Positions 34,595 to 45,381 of a DNA stretch of 64,000 nt are shown piece by piece. The notes beneath the pieces are model-generated. The model saw nothing but the letters and a program-made list of their open reading frames with translations. It was not told where the DNA came from and made no database searches. The DNA comes from Pyricularia pennisetigena (taxonomy: Eukaryota > Ascomycota > Sordariomycetes > Magnaporthales > Pyriculariaceae). The DNA is taken from contig NW_021940918.1 in the NCBI RefSeq assembly GCF_004337985.1, positions 1,798,001 through 1,862,000 on the forward strand. The letters run 5' to 3'. Numbering within the stretch: the stretch's first letter is position 1; every line of letters begins with the position of its first letter. Both the position numbers and the translations under genes were made by a program.

Positions 34595-37462
34595 TCAGAA
34601 ATCGGGCAGATGGAACAAAGGGTCGTCGCCATCCTGACCATAGGACTCCATCATTCCTGAGACGCTGATTTTCGTCATGAGATTCATCAGTATTTGCATT
34701 CTAAAGATAATAGGCTGTGGCCACAGCAAAGGGAGAAACTTACATATCATGATGAGAAGCGATGCCAAATGAGTACAGTCCCGGACTATCATGCCCTGGA
34801 TTGAACCCGCTGTCGCCATTGATCAGGCCATGTTCTTCAAGCTGTGCCATGACTTCGACCAAAACATGCCGCGTCCAGAAGATCTGATCCATGCCCTGAA
34901 GTGTATGTAGCAGCTCGGAAATGGCGCTAATGGCCATGGTTCGCTTCTCCTGTCTCTCTTTTCCGGCTGTATCTTGTCCATTTGACAGAGCAAGTAGGAA
35001 CACCTGCAAGTCCTCCAACAGGCATGAAGTGTCAAGGGTCACGAGACTACTAAGAAGCTCGGCATCGCGCATATAACAAAGTATCCGGAGGCTTTGGGAG
35101 GCAGCCTCAAGGCAGAGAGCTGAGAAGTCTTTGAAATACTGGCGTTTGGCATCACTGACCGTTCGTATCCGTTGAGGTGTGCTCCGCAGGCCACTAGCTG
35201 ATCCGCGTTCTGTAGATGATGTGTTTGTCTCGTTTCTGGCTTTTTCTGTGGCGCTTTGGGACGTTTTCTGTCGCCGGTCTGGATGCATAACGATATGCAG
35301 AAAAAACGGACGGGTAACGAAAATCAAAGTGCTCCAGTAGCGTAGGTGCAAAGTGGCGATACTGCAACGTATGAGAGTATTGTTAATCCCTTTTTCCGTC
35401 CATCTCAAAAATTTACAAATATCATCGGGCCTTACCTGCGCTGGTGATAAGGAGATGCCTGTGTGATGTTCCTGAGATGAAGAGGTATAGTGTTGAACCA
35501 CCGCTGAATGGATGAAATAGCCTCTGTTACTGATGATATCGAGGCTGCTGCATAGCCGCTCCTGCCTTGATCCGCCGCAGCTCCAGCTATCCCACTTGGC
35601 CTCAAATATAGCAACTTGTTCACGCCACGCTTTAATGTAGACAGCTGACATGAAACAGCCAAATAGTCTGGAGGCATGTTGCTTCCAGGTTCCAAAACCT
35701 GTTCCAACAAAAACTGAACAGACTCTGCGCCATCTTCTTCCACCAAAGATGGAGGATTGCCGTAACACAAGGCCACTTCCAAATCAAGCATGTATAGGCT
35801 GCAGAATATACGAAGATCAGACTGGCCATGAACGTTGCTCCGTAGTCTCATGCTCTTGGAGAGATTCAAACCTAGGGTGAGAGCGATCCTCGATGCAGCA
35901 CCAATGTAAGCATAGGCGGTGTTGGAATTGATCGAGCTCTGCAATGCGATACTCTAAACGTATGTTAATGTTATATAACCATCTCATATTGCGGGCAAAT
36001 TGTAACGCATACCAGAATGCATAAAGCACGTATGGTATCCACATTGGCCTCATCAAAGAGCGCCGGGACGAGCGATTTAGCAAGCGCCAAGTATTTGGAT
36101 GATGTCGCCTCGCCCGCGGCCTCACTGTCTCGCGTTGTTAGCGCGAGTATGGCGTAAATCGAGCAGAGCATGGAGGGGGATGCGTAGTTTGAGTCCCTGG
36201 CATAGATGCGATCAAGAGCGGCGTAGAAGGTGTCGGCACGGAAAAGCCAGTAAACGGGATGTATCTCGCGGAAGAAGCGATCAACGCATTGAAGGCACAG
36301 CTCTCTCATGGGCAAAAATATTTGTTTCGGGGGCGTCAAAAACATGCCAGTCACAGAGAAGGCAGAGACAGGGGCCTCTGGGGGACATGGAGGGGCTGCC
36401 GTAAGCGGTGTCACCAGGTCGTTTGGAATACTGGCCGATGATGCTGGGTTGGCGCGCTGCCTTGGGTTGAGGGACCTGACGGCGGCGTTAAAGCCGTAGC
36501 CCCCCTCCAGCCCGACATGCCGAGGTGTGCCTTTGGAGTCAATGGTAAGCCAGCCCAGTTCTTTTTGGAGATGATCTATCTCGTCGATGGTGATTGCGCT
36601 GCCAGGATGGAGTCCTTTATCAGCACCTTGTTCCACGCCGCTGCCAATGGCATTTCTATGGTTAGAGGCTCCAGCGTTTGCTCTAGATTTTCGCAACGGT
36701 TCGCCAAGATTTTCTGTCGGCGTCGGCAGCCTTCTCTCAAGCGAGTGGACGAGTTCTCGGAGACTATCAAGATTGATTGGTGTTCCCGGTAAAAGGAGGC
36801 TCAATGCCCGGGTCATAAGTCTGAACTCTTCCTCTGGAGACTGTGTCAGTCATAGATCAAAGGGATATAATTATGAGAAATCAACCTCCCCTTTTAAGTT
36901 TTGACCTACCCGAGACATGATAGTATGGACGTTGCCGTCTAAATTAGACAAGTCGGTTGTCCTAGTCAGTGAGTGGATCCGATATGCAGTTATTTGAAGG
37001 TTCTCCCCTGTATCTAGATGGGCTGACCTTCTCGAGGGATCTACTTGACAAGCTGCCCCGATGCTGGAGCAGAACTATGACATCTTGCGCATTAGCTATA
37101 TGACCACAAAATCCCCCAGCCTAGACCATGGAACAGTGTGTGATGAACTAACTTGACAAGGTCCAGGAACTTGAGCAAACAGAGCAGATGCGTCAGTCTT
37201 CAGTTTGCGATGAGAGCGTGACAAAGGCTTTCGCTACGACTGATGTGCACTAACTTGGATTGACACACTGTGAGCGGCTCCATTGACCAGTTTGTATCAG
37301 CAAACAGCAGCGACGTTGCTACGATCCCACTTGCCCAGGCCTGGTGGGCCTTTGCGGGCCTCTCAGGAGCATTGCGAAGCACACCTTCGTCTTACGACTC
37401 TTGCAGCGGTCGCAGCTCATCGGCGCCCGTCGCTTGGCTACATGGTCTCCCTCGGAGTCCAT
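34595..37462 (-). CDS. Zn2Cys6 transcription factor with fungal-specific middle domain
   Basis: This is a probable pathway regulator. Eight exons are assembled: 37462-37385, 37267-37255 (13 nt), 37169-37153 (17 nt), 37074-36910, 36840-36013, 35953-35436, 35361-34744 and 34700-34595, giving 780 residues. All junctions are GT-AG and frame-consistent. Splicing the four short 5' exons yields a complete zinc cluster with C17-x2-C20-x6-C27-x7-C35-x2-C38-x6-C45, which no single frame shows. The middle region has the fungal_trans signatures FFREIHPVYWLFRADTFYAA, ALQSSINSNTAYAYIGAASR and LRIFCSLYMLDLEVALCYG. The C-terminus ends QDGDDPLFHLPDF, an acidic-hydrophobic tail that may activate. It is divergent from the aldehyde dehydrogenase (1.9 kb) and convergent with the SnoaL-like gene. 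Regulation of these neighbours is inferred from location. Confidence 0.9.
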
Positions 37463-37798
37463 CGCGATTGCGTGTCCGACGCTACCGAGTCTGGCTTCAC
37501 CGGGCCGATCAACCCACCCGACGTGTAGGGAAATAACACCGAAATGCAGGTAGTTGGTCAACTAGCCGTATGTATGGAGACGCCTTGCGTTAGTCTAACG
37601 TTTAATGCTGGAGGGTGCAAGTTTTGATGGGGGAAATATGATGCTGAACAAGGACAAGGACCGCAGCGGTTCGGTGAATGTTTGACCTCGACGAAACGGA
37701 GATTTCTTATTGACCCCGCACCTTGATGAGGCAGAGGCAGACGACACGGCATCGAATATGAGCCGGAGGTCACTCCTTCCTAATTCTCAAGTCAAGTC

Positions 37799-37804
<6 letters not shown>

Positions 37805-37833
<29 letters not shown>
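37805..37833. repeat. Homopolymer T tract (29 nt)
   Basis: An uninterrupted T run upstream of the regulator gene; on the regulator's coding strand it reads as A. Confidence 0.85.
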
Positions 37834-39121
37834 GGTACCGGTAGACATGGGCAGCCTGCCATTGGCAGCCCGGACCTGAGTGCTTTGTGCCATCCGCTGC
37901 TCCTTCCCGGGTCCGTCAAACAAAACAGGCTACATACTAGTAGAGAGGATAATCAATTTTGCCACCTCCGCTTCAGGTTGCACACGGCCGGCTTCATGTT
38001 GACGTGACATCCAATTGTTTCTTCAACACAAATGTGATGGTGGCTGTACTTTTGGTTCAACGAGGGTACGTGCATCAAATGTTACGCTGGTTAAGGTCTG
38101 GTAGCTCCATTGAGCTAAGAATCAATTCTTGGCATAAAAAGTGAAGTGAGCAATCAAGCAAGGGATGGGCGTATTGCCTAAAGAAACCCAAAAGTACGGC
38201 TGAGTGGTTGGTTGGGTTACCCGTTCGTTGAATTCTGTCCCCCGCTTGGTCGGGTAGGTACCATGCATGGGCATGGGCAAGGGAGCGCGAGCGCGGCGCA
38301 CGAATAAAAATAACAGCTATTTCGGCCGTCAGTAGCTTTGCCAGTTCGGAAACTTACAGCACAGTCTCAACCTCCATACCCCAAAGGCAAGAACGGAGTT
38401 GGTCAAACCCATAGGGTGGAGACCTGAGTTCAACCTCTACCACCAGCCAGGCCTGGCCTTCCTTGGCTGTTCCACTAATTGAGGAGCAGTCAAGCATTCT
38501 GTCTACTGAATTTGAGTTCCAGCGGGCCACAGCTCACGGCACTGAACTCATTCCGTAATCCCGCTCTTATACCCGTACGCCTGGCGGACTTCGCAGTAAT
38601 CCTTCTCAAGTCCGTAAACTCCGTCTTGACGGTCAACTATCAGGACACAAGTCAAGCAAGGGTAGTTTATCGTCAGATTCATGACGATGGCTTGTCAATT
38701 GTGCATACAAAATGATGTACACACCAAAGCTTTTACGCCGACTTGAACAACAAATAAACAATGGGAAATCTGGCCGTCGAAACTCCTTGCCGGGCTTTAT
38801 GATCATGACTGTGATGCAGAATATAAAAGAACAGAATACAATCGCCAAGGCACTGTGTGAGGTCAGAACTTATGTGAGTAACTACCATGCACAGAGTACG
38901 GAGAGCTTTTTATTATTGGTTGTGAACAAAACATCCCCGGTAGGAATTTGTCATTACCTGCAACATGGCGGGCGGTTTTTCACAGCATACTTGTCTTTTA
39001 TATGGACCGGAAAGTCGTCCACGAAATGCGACTTTTCGAGATAAACCTTGGCATACCCAGTGCACAGGGCGGGGGATGGCATGATACTCTGAGTAAGCAC
39101 CTTCCTGGACTCCGTCGACTC

Positions 39122-39133
39122 CGGTTCCCACCG
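39122..39133. promoter_or_regulatory. CGG-N6-CCG inverted repeat (candidate Zn2Cys6 site)
   Basis: CGG TTCCCA CCG lies 257 nt before the aldehyde dehydrogenase ATG. Inverted CGG triplets spaced by a fixed number of bases are the usual binding sites of dimeric Zn2Cys6 factors. By chance one such site is expected every 4 kb, so support is weak. Confidence 0.25.
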
Positions 39134-39199
39134 GGACGTAAAATGATGTGTACAGTTATTACTTACTTACCATATAGTCGTGATAGACGCTTCAACGAG

Positions 39200-39208
39200 T
39201 ATATAAAG
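39200..39208 (+). promoter_or_regulatory. TATA-like box of the aldehyde dehydrogenase gene
   Basis: TATATAAAG lies 182 nt upstream of the ATG at 39390 and about 70 nt downstream of the CGG-N6-CCG site. Confidence 0.45.
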
Positions 39209-39389
39209 TCAGCGCACACGCATACATGTTCACTTGATGGCACACTTGGCCTCGATAATCAGTTCGCATTGCACACTACCACATCGACACAGCCAAGTAC
39301 TGAAACCCCCAAGGTTTGGCTTGGATTAATCCGGAATATAATACAATACATAAGTGTATCCACCAGGCCAATACCAAAAAGGCGTTAAA

Positions 39390-39619
39390 ATGACTGCAAA
39401 TGGCAATGCTACGAAGCTGCCCGAGATCAAGCATACGCAGATGCTGATCAATGGCAAGGTGATTATACCTGGGTCATTTACGTCTTATCGAACTATCACA
39501 TGCGTAGGACTTGTAGCTGATTAGAAGCTTCTCCTCCACGCATACAGTTTGTCAACGCTTCAGACAACAAAACCTTTGAGGTGGTGAACCCAAACACGAA
39601 GCAAAAGATTGCCGATGGT

Positions 39620-39650
<31 letters not shown>

Positions 39651-41470
39651 CTCTCTCGAATGCTTTACCTAGGTGTACCGCAGACTTTGTCTTATGCTTC
39701 ACTGTTACTGACAAACTCAATCACTTCCTCTCCCATTGATAGTCCCCGAAGCAACCGAGGATGATACCAACGCCGCCGTTGCTGCCGCCAAGGCTGCATT
39801 CCCCGAGTGGTCCAACACCGACCCGGAAGTTCGTGGCAGCTATGTATGACCTACCTACCTCTCATTGACTGGTTTCACCCGCCATCTTGACTTTGTCCCA
39901 AGCTCACCTATCCTTGTCTTTTTGACCACAGCTTAAAACTCTCGCCGCGTTGCTGCGAGAGCACTCTTCAGAGATCGCCCAGCTCGAGAGTGTCTCCATG
40001 TACGACTTTGTGTCTTTTAGCCAATCAACTGAACCCTCGTCGTCCTGCTTGGGATATGAAAAAAAAAAACTAACTGAAGCGAGCTAATAAATTTGGGTCA
40101 AAAGGGGTCGTCCGACATCACTTGGTTTTGATACTGCCCTGGCAGCCAGGACTTGTGAGCAGTATGCGGAAGCTTGGCCTCTAATCCAGGTGAGAGACTT
40201 TGAGAAGCAGAGCTATGAAATACGCAAAGAAACAATAACAATCAGATATTGACGTTGCCATCTTTACTTTCACGGTAGGGCTGCTCTTCTTTGAACACGC
40301 CGGGCTTCGTCGGAATGTCTCTGCGCCAACCGTACGGCGTTGCCGCCATAATCATCCCCTGTAGGTTTTTTTTTCTCCCCATGGTCTTCATGATTATCTT
40401 CCGCCGTCGGGAGTTTTGTGCCAGCATGCAGCTCTTGTTCTTTTCTCACTAATAAAAGAAAAAAAGGGAACGCGCCCGTTGCATTCATTGGTATGAAGTG
40501 CGCCCCGGCCCTCATAGCCGGCAACACGGTCGTGCTCAAGTCCAGCGAGAAGGCGCCGCTGGGCGTGGCGCGCGTCGCCGAGCTGGTCCAACAGGCCGGC
40601 TTCCCGCCGGGCGTGTTCAACATCATCTCGGGCCACGGCACGCCGTCGGGCTCCGTGCTGGCCCACCACATGGACGTGCGCGTCATGTCCTTCACGGGGT
40701 CCACCGCCACCGGCAAGCTGATCCAGCAGGCCGCCGCCAAGTCCAACCTGAAGTCGGTCAGCCTCGAGCTGGGCGGCAAGTCACCGTCCATCATCTTTGC
40801 CGACGCCCCGAGCCTCGAGCGCGCCGTCGACGCCACCGTCCAGGGCATCCAGACGAACAGTGGCCAGATCTGCATCGCCAACTCGCGCCTGTACGTCGAA
40901 AAGCCCATCGCGGCCGAGTTTGTCGAGCTCTTCAAGAAGAAATTCTCGGCCGTCTCGGCCGGCGACGCCCTCCGCGCCGACGTCAACCACGGGCCGCAGG
41001 TTGACGCCATCCAGTTCGACAAGGTCCTGAACTACATCGAGCAGGGCAAGAAGACGGGCAAGCTGGCGTTGGGCGGCGGGCCCATCGAGGGCACGGACGG
41101 CTTCTTCGTCCAGCCGACCGTCTTCCTCGACCAGCCCGAGGACGCGACCGTCATGAAGGAGGAGATTTTTGGGCCCGTCGTCAGCATCAACACGTTCGAG
41201 ACGGAGCAGGAGGTCCTCCAAAAGGCCAACGACACCGAGTTTGGCCTCTACGCCTCCGTCTTCACGCGCGACATCTCCAAGGCCATGCGCGTAGCCAAGG
41301 CGCTCGAAAGCGGATCTGTAGGAATAAATTGCAGCTCGCTCTCGGGTGGTAGGGACTTGCCCTTTGGTGGCTACAAGCAGTCTGGCCAAGGTCGCGAGGG
41401 CATTCTGTACAGCATCGACCATTTCTTGGAGCACAAAGCTGTCCTGATCAAGGTAGACGAGACTTCCTAA
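39390..41470 (+). CDS. NAD(P)-dependent aldehyde dehydrogenase
   Basis: This enzyme oxidises an aldehyde to the carboxylic acid. Seven exons are 39390-39458, 39548-39617, 39743-39843, 39932-39999, 40105-40189, 40279-40360 and 40467-41470, giving 492 residues. All introns are GT-AG, and the junctions rebuild the family alignment (MLINGKFVNASDNKTFEVV, then ADVPEATEDD, SMGRPTSLGF and IIIPWNAPVAF). Catalytic residues are Asn 160, Glu 259 in LELGGKSP and Cys 294 in NSGQICIAN. The nucleotide loop is SFTGSTATGK and the C-terminal hallmark is EEIFGPVVS. Intron 2 carries a 28-nt T tract right after its donor, and intron 6 ends in an A-rich acceptor preceded by CACTAATAA. The cluster context suggests aromatic aldehydes released by the stilbene-type dioxygenase as substrates; this is inference. 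Confidence 0.93.
39623..39650. repeat. Homopolymer T tract (28 nt) inside an intron
   Basis: The run starts five bases after the GT donor of aldehyde dehydrogenase intron 2 (GTGAG followed by T). Confidence 0.85.
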
Positions 41471-41644
41471 GATCTCGGCAAGGCCATATGGTGGTGAGTC
41501 AAGGGTCGAGGGGTCACTGGGAGGCTCTCCTAATTTACCATACAAGTCTTTTTTGGCCTATCAGGCTTTGGTCTCTAGGCTGCCCGCTATGGAACATGAT
41601 TTAGTTCTACATACAGTGTCTTGTTTGTTTAGTCTATGGTCAAT

Positions 41645-41654
41645 CGATATCGAT

Positions 41655-41693
<39 letters not shown>
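41645..41693. repeat. CGATAT triplication followed by (AT)n microsatellite
   Basis: CGATAT units pass directly into about 17 AT dinucleotides. The array lies in the 255-nt spacer between the convergent aldehyde dehydrogenase and FAD monooxygenase genes and is self-complementary, so it could form a cruciform or act at 3' ends. Confidence 0.85.
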
Positions 41694-41695
<2 letters not shown>

Positions 41696-41725
41696 CAGCT
41701 CACTTACATGTGAATCGGCCATTCA

Positions 41726-43163
41726 TCATGCACTCATGGTCTCTTTCTTCTTGGCAAAAACCTCGCCAAAAACATCTTCAGCATGCCTCTCGGCGTCATG
41801 CTTGTGCACCCAGTCCTCGCGCGGAAACGCAATGCTCTCAGGGTTCTGCTTGACCTTGCTCCAGTCTGTCTTGTGCCACATGTCCCTGGTGGTCTCGCCC
41901 GTCTTCTGCACCGCCTTGACGCGCTCGTAGCGGATGTCCTGGTGCGTCCACAAGGCCGCCGGGACGTGCCCCTTGCCCGCCCTCCGCAGGCAGACGGCCA
42001 GCGTGACACCGTCCTCCATGGCCTGCGTGGCGCCCTGCGCGCTCGTCGGCAGGAACGGGTGCGCCGAGTCGCCCAGCAGCACGATGCGGCCCGCGTCGCT
42101 CACCCAGCGCGGCAGCGGGTCGCGGTACACGAGCTTCCAGTCCACCACGCTCGGCGTCTTGTCCACGATGGCCGTGCACACGGGGTCCCAGCCGCGCAGC
42201 AGCGCCCTGACCTCGTCCAGATCGCCCGGGAACGACCATGACTCGTCAATGTCGTGCTCGTCCCTGTGGGTGAGCACCCAGGAGCAGTCGGCGCCGTTCT
42301 TGATGGTCGACGTCAGGAAGTGCACGTCGGGCCCGATCCAGCCGTTGAACGTGTCGCCGTTTTCGCAAAATTCGCGCGTCAGGGGGTCTTTGAGAAGTTC
42401 GGTAGTCGAGAACCTGCCGGCAGAGATGGTTAAGGGGGTGGTCAACACGGATGGAAGTGTCCGAGACTCACCACGCACGCCATACGGCATAGCCGCTGCT
42501 CTTTGGCTTATCAACGTAGCCCAGAACGAGCTCTCTGGCCTTGGACCTAACACCGTCCGCACCTACGACAACGTCCCCATACACCTACTTTCACATTAGC
42601 CCTGTTTGCCAGTTGCATCTCTTTTCTTTTTACGTTGCCGACTCTTGACAGATTCAACACGCGCGCACCTTCTCACCACTCCTGAGCACGATCCCAGCCT
42701 TGTCCTCATCCTCAAAGTACTCTTCCACATTCTGCCCCAGGTGGAATGGGATCCCCAGCTCATCCCTCGCATAGTCAAACACGACCTGGTGCAGCTCACC
42801 CCGGTGGCCATGAAAGGCGGGCGCGTCTGGCACGAGCGGCGGCGACGGCTGGTGCAGCACCACCTCGCCCGTGTCCCACTTGTGTATGCGGAAGCCGTAG
42901 GTCTGGAGGTTGATGCTGAGCTCGCGCATCCTCTGCGAGATGGGACCGGGCTGCGACGGCTCCCAGGGCAGCGTCCAGCGATGGAATATGCGGCCGGCGT
43001 TCTGTCCAAACGATATGATGTCGCCCAGGGGCTTAAGCTCGGCAAAGCTCTCGTACACCTCGACATCGTGGCCGTGCCGCTTGCATTCGATCGCCGCCGT
43101 CAGCCCGCCGAAGCCGGCGCCTACGATGATCACCTTGATACCGGTCTTGGGTCTGGTTTCCAT
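41726..43163 (-). CDS. FAD-dependent monooxygenase, salicylate-hydroxylase-like
   Basis: This is a class A flavoprotein hydroxylase that adds oxygen to an activated aromatic ring, in several relatives with loss of a carboxyl group. Exons are 43163-42669, 42584-42472 and 42413-41726, giving 431 residues. The start is the ATG reading METRPKTG; the frame is open further upstream but has no ATG there. Motifs are VIIVGAGFGGLTAAIE (FAD dinucleotide fold, G15-x-G-x-x-G20), DVVVGADGVRSKAR (DG motif, about residues 169-182, restored by splicing) and RIVLLGDSAHPFLPTSAQG (GD motif). The C-terminus is a helical salicylate-hydroxylase-like tail without a membrane segment. It is convergent with the aldehyde dehydrogenase and divergent from the short-chain dehydrogenase. 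A benzoate made by the aldehyde dehydrogenase is a plausible but unproven substrate. Confidence 0.9.
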
Positions 43164-43849
43164 CCTGGTCCATGTGCTGATACGTGGCGGTGTGGGTGAG
43201 TCGTGCAAGTCATCTTCGCTGAACCATGGGGTGTGCGACACCAAAGACCCTTAAAATCGATGATAATGACTCTGTGAGTCTGACAATATCCCGGAGGTTC
43301 GCCGCCCAGATCAAGTTTTCCCCCTCGCTTGCAAATCATCTGCCGTAGTACTTTCTGTCCGTCGTAGGTTGTCCTCGGTCCAATCACATATGGGGTAAGG
43401 GACAGTAGGTCGTTGCCTTGCAGCTGTCCCCGCATCATCACCTCGATGGCGTGCGCCGACGAACTAAGTCGGCACGGCAAGTCGTTGCCGGGCTTTCTTG
43501 TCCCGCTTATCAACAATGATGTAACCAACTCCCCCTCCTTTCGCTCGGTTCCATTTCTCCGACACCCTAGTAATAAGGGTGCGTGGGGAAGAACGATCCC
43601 AAGGTTTGGGGTACGCCGTTGGTGCCCTGGTATGACTCGTTGTTCATTAGTTTATGCGATGCATCCAGCAGTAAAAACAAGTATTTGGTGAATGTTAAAT
43701 AAAGAGCGTGCATATCTGCATAAATATCCAACGAAGAGATAGCATTCCGGTGCACACAAATGCGATGGCTCTGTTGGCCTATTTATTCTGTTATATGGGT
43801 GAGCCCCCGCACCTCAGACTGACAAAGACGAGTCGTCATAGTTGTGTGA

Positions 43850-43861
43850 CGGAATCTTCCG
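43850..43861. promoter_or_regulatory. CGGAA-TC-TTCCG palindrome (candidate Zn2Cys6 site)
   Basis: A CGG-N6-CCG site with perfect five-base inverted arms, in the shared promoter of the FAD monooxygenase and the short-chain dehydrogenase. It has the same spacing as the site before the aldehyde dehydrogenase gene. No binding evidence. Confidence 0.3.
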
Positions 43862-43928
43862 AGCAAATACATTTCGGATTATGCTAGAAAGGGCAAGTCG
43901 TGATTGTTCTTTTGAACCTTGACGACAC

Positions 43929-43935
43929 TATAAAG
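43929..43935 (+). promoter_or_regulatory. TATA-like box of the short-chain dehydrogenase gene
   Basis: TATAAAG lies 111 nt upstream of the ATG at 44046 and directly abuts a CACGTG E-box-like element. Confidence 0.45.
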
Positions 43936-44045
43936 CACGTGCGTTCCCTGGCCTAATCGATCAAAACGCTCGCCCAACTGAGATCTGGCGAATCCGATCC
44001 CTCCTTGCATCAGACTCAGTCTCCCGAGTATCTAGGTACTTAGCC

Positions 44046-45193
44046 ATGACATCGCATCCTGAGTGGAATCAACAAACGACGGGCACCGAAGTCGCCAAGG
44101 CTTTTGCAGACACGATCAAGGGAAAGAATGGTATGGCAGCAAACAAAACGCCGCCAATAATCTCAGGGGCTTCCTGGGCAGCAAAAAGTACCCCAGCTAA
44201 CTCAGCAACCCAATAGTCGTAATCACCGGGGTGTCGCCAGAGGGCATCGGGTCGGCCACAGCGCTCGCGGTCGCTTCCCAGGCGCCCAGACACCTCATCC
44301 TCGCCTCGCGGACAGCCTCAAAGCTTGACGAGGTCATATCGGACATCAACCAAAAGTACCCTGGCGTCAAGACCCTGCCGGTCCGTCTTGACCTGGGATC
44401 CGTTGACTCCATCCGTGAAGCGGCCAACAAGATCGAGTCGCTCCTGGTGGGCGAGGGAATCAATGTGTTGATCAACAACGCCGGCGTCACAGACAAGATC
44501 CGCGCCCCGATTACCGCGCCCGACGGGACGCGGCTGGACAAGCAGTTCTTTGTCAACCACCTCGGCACCTTCCTGCTCACCCACCTCCTGACGCCTCTGC
44601 TGCAGAAAGCGGCGGCGGAAGCCCCCAGCGGCGCAACCCGCGTCGTCAACCTCAGCAGCCACGGCCACCGCATCTCGCCCATCCGGTTCTCGGACTACGC
44701 TCTGGACAAATACGCGTCCGGCGAGGACATACCTGAGGCGGAACGAACCCACCCCGAAACGCCTGCTTTCTTTCTGCAGGGGATGGGCGACGAAGGTTTC
44801 CCGGGCTTCGTGGCGTACGGACAGAGCAAGACTGCCAACATCCTGCACGCGACCGAGCTGAGCCGGAGACTCAAAGGCAGCGGCATTGTGGCCTTTTCCG
44901 TCCACCCAGGCCTCATCGAGACGGCCTTGGAGCGCAACCTCGACAAGGAGCCTAGCGACATGTTGAAAGAAATGGCGGCGGACGAGTGGAAGACCCTTGA
45001 CGGGGGCGCTGCGACGACGCTTGTGGCTGCATTCGATCCGGAGTTAGGGCAGGTCGACGTCGGCGGTGAGGTGATCGGGTACCTCTCAGACTGTCAGCTG
45101 AGTGACCAGTTGGTGCACGACCATGCCAAGGACCCGGCTATCGCGAGGAGACTATGGGAGGAGAGTGAAAGAATGCTACAAATTAGCAAGTGA
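44046..45193 (+). CDS. Short-chain dehydrogenase/reductase (retinol-dehydrogenase-like)
   Basis: This is an NAD(P)H-dependent oxidoreductase of the classical SDR superfamily. Exons are 44046-44130 and 44217-45193, giving 353 residues. The 86-nt intron starts GTATGG, has an AGCTAAC branch site and ends AATAG. Splicing creates the cofactor loop VVITGVSPEGIGSATALA. Further hallmarks are INVLINNAGV, the catalytic serine in VVNLSSHGH, the catalytic Y-G-Q-S-K-T-A-N, and the post-catalytic VAFSVHPGLIETAL. The protein has a roughly 28-residue extension before the Rossmann fold and no signal peptide. It is divergent from the FAD monooxygenase. Alcohol/aldehyde or ring-ketone reduction in the same pathway is possible; the substrate is not deducible. 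Confidence 0.92.
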
Positions 45194-45381
45194 ACAGGTC
45201 TTCTTCTGGCCATCGAGTCCCAGCGCTGTAGGCACATAACTCTAGCAGGTCGTTATAGTAAAATGTTAGATTAGTATATGGCTTCAGAATGTGGTGGGAT
45301 TCCAAAGCCCTGGCTTAACTTCCACACCATACTCGTGTTATTAGATTTTTTTTAGGTCCCCTTTTGTCGTTCGGAATGATA

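Larger units (their letters stand above)
37463..39389. promoter_or_regulatory. Divergent region between regulator and aldehyde dehydrogenase
   Basis: About 1.9 kb containing both promoters. It holds a 29-nt T tract (37805-37833), a CGG-N6-CCG site and a TATA-like box near the aldehyde dehydrogenase. Small ORFs are present but none is recognisable. Confidence 0.5.
43164..44045. promoter_or_regulatory. Shared divergent promoter, FAD monooxygenase and short-chain dehydrogenase
   Basis: This 882-nt region separates two divergent starts. It contains a CGG-N6-CCG site, a TATA-like box and an adjacent CACGTG motif (43936-43941). No gene is supported inside. Confidence 0.5.

Noticed and set aside
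41645..41693. AT array as a centromere or origin element
   Set aside because: Too short and isolated; a simple microsatellite in a 3' spacer is enough explanation.
43164..43244. Upstream extension of the FAD monooxygenase frame
   Set aside because: It lacks an ATG; the METRPKTG start puts the FAD motif at the usual distance and has acceptable context.
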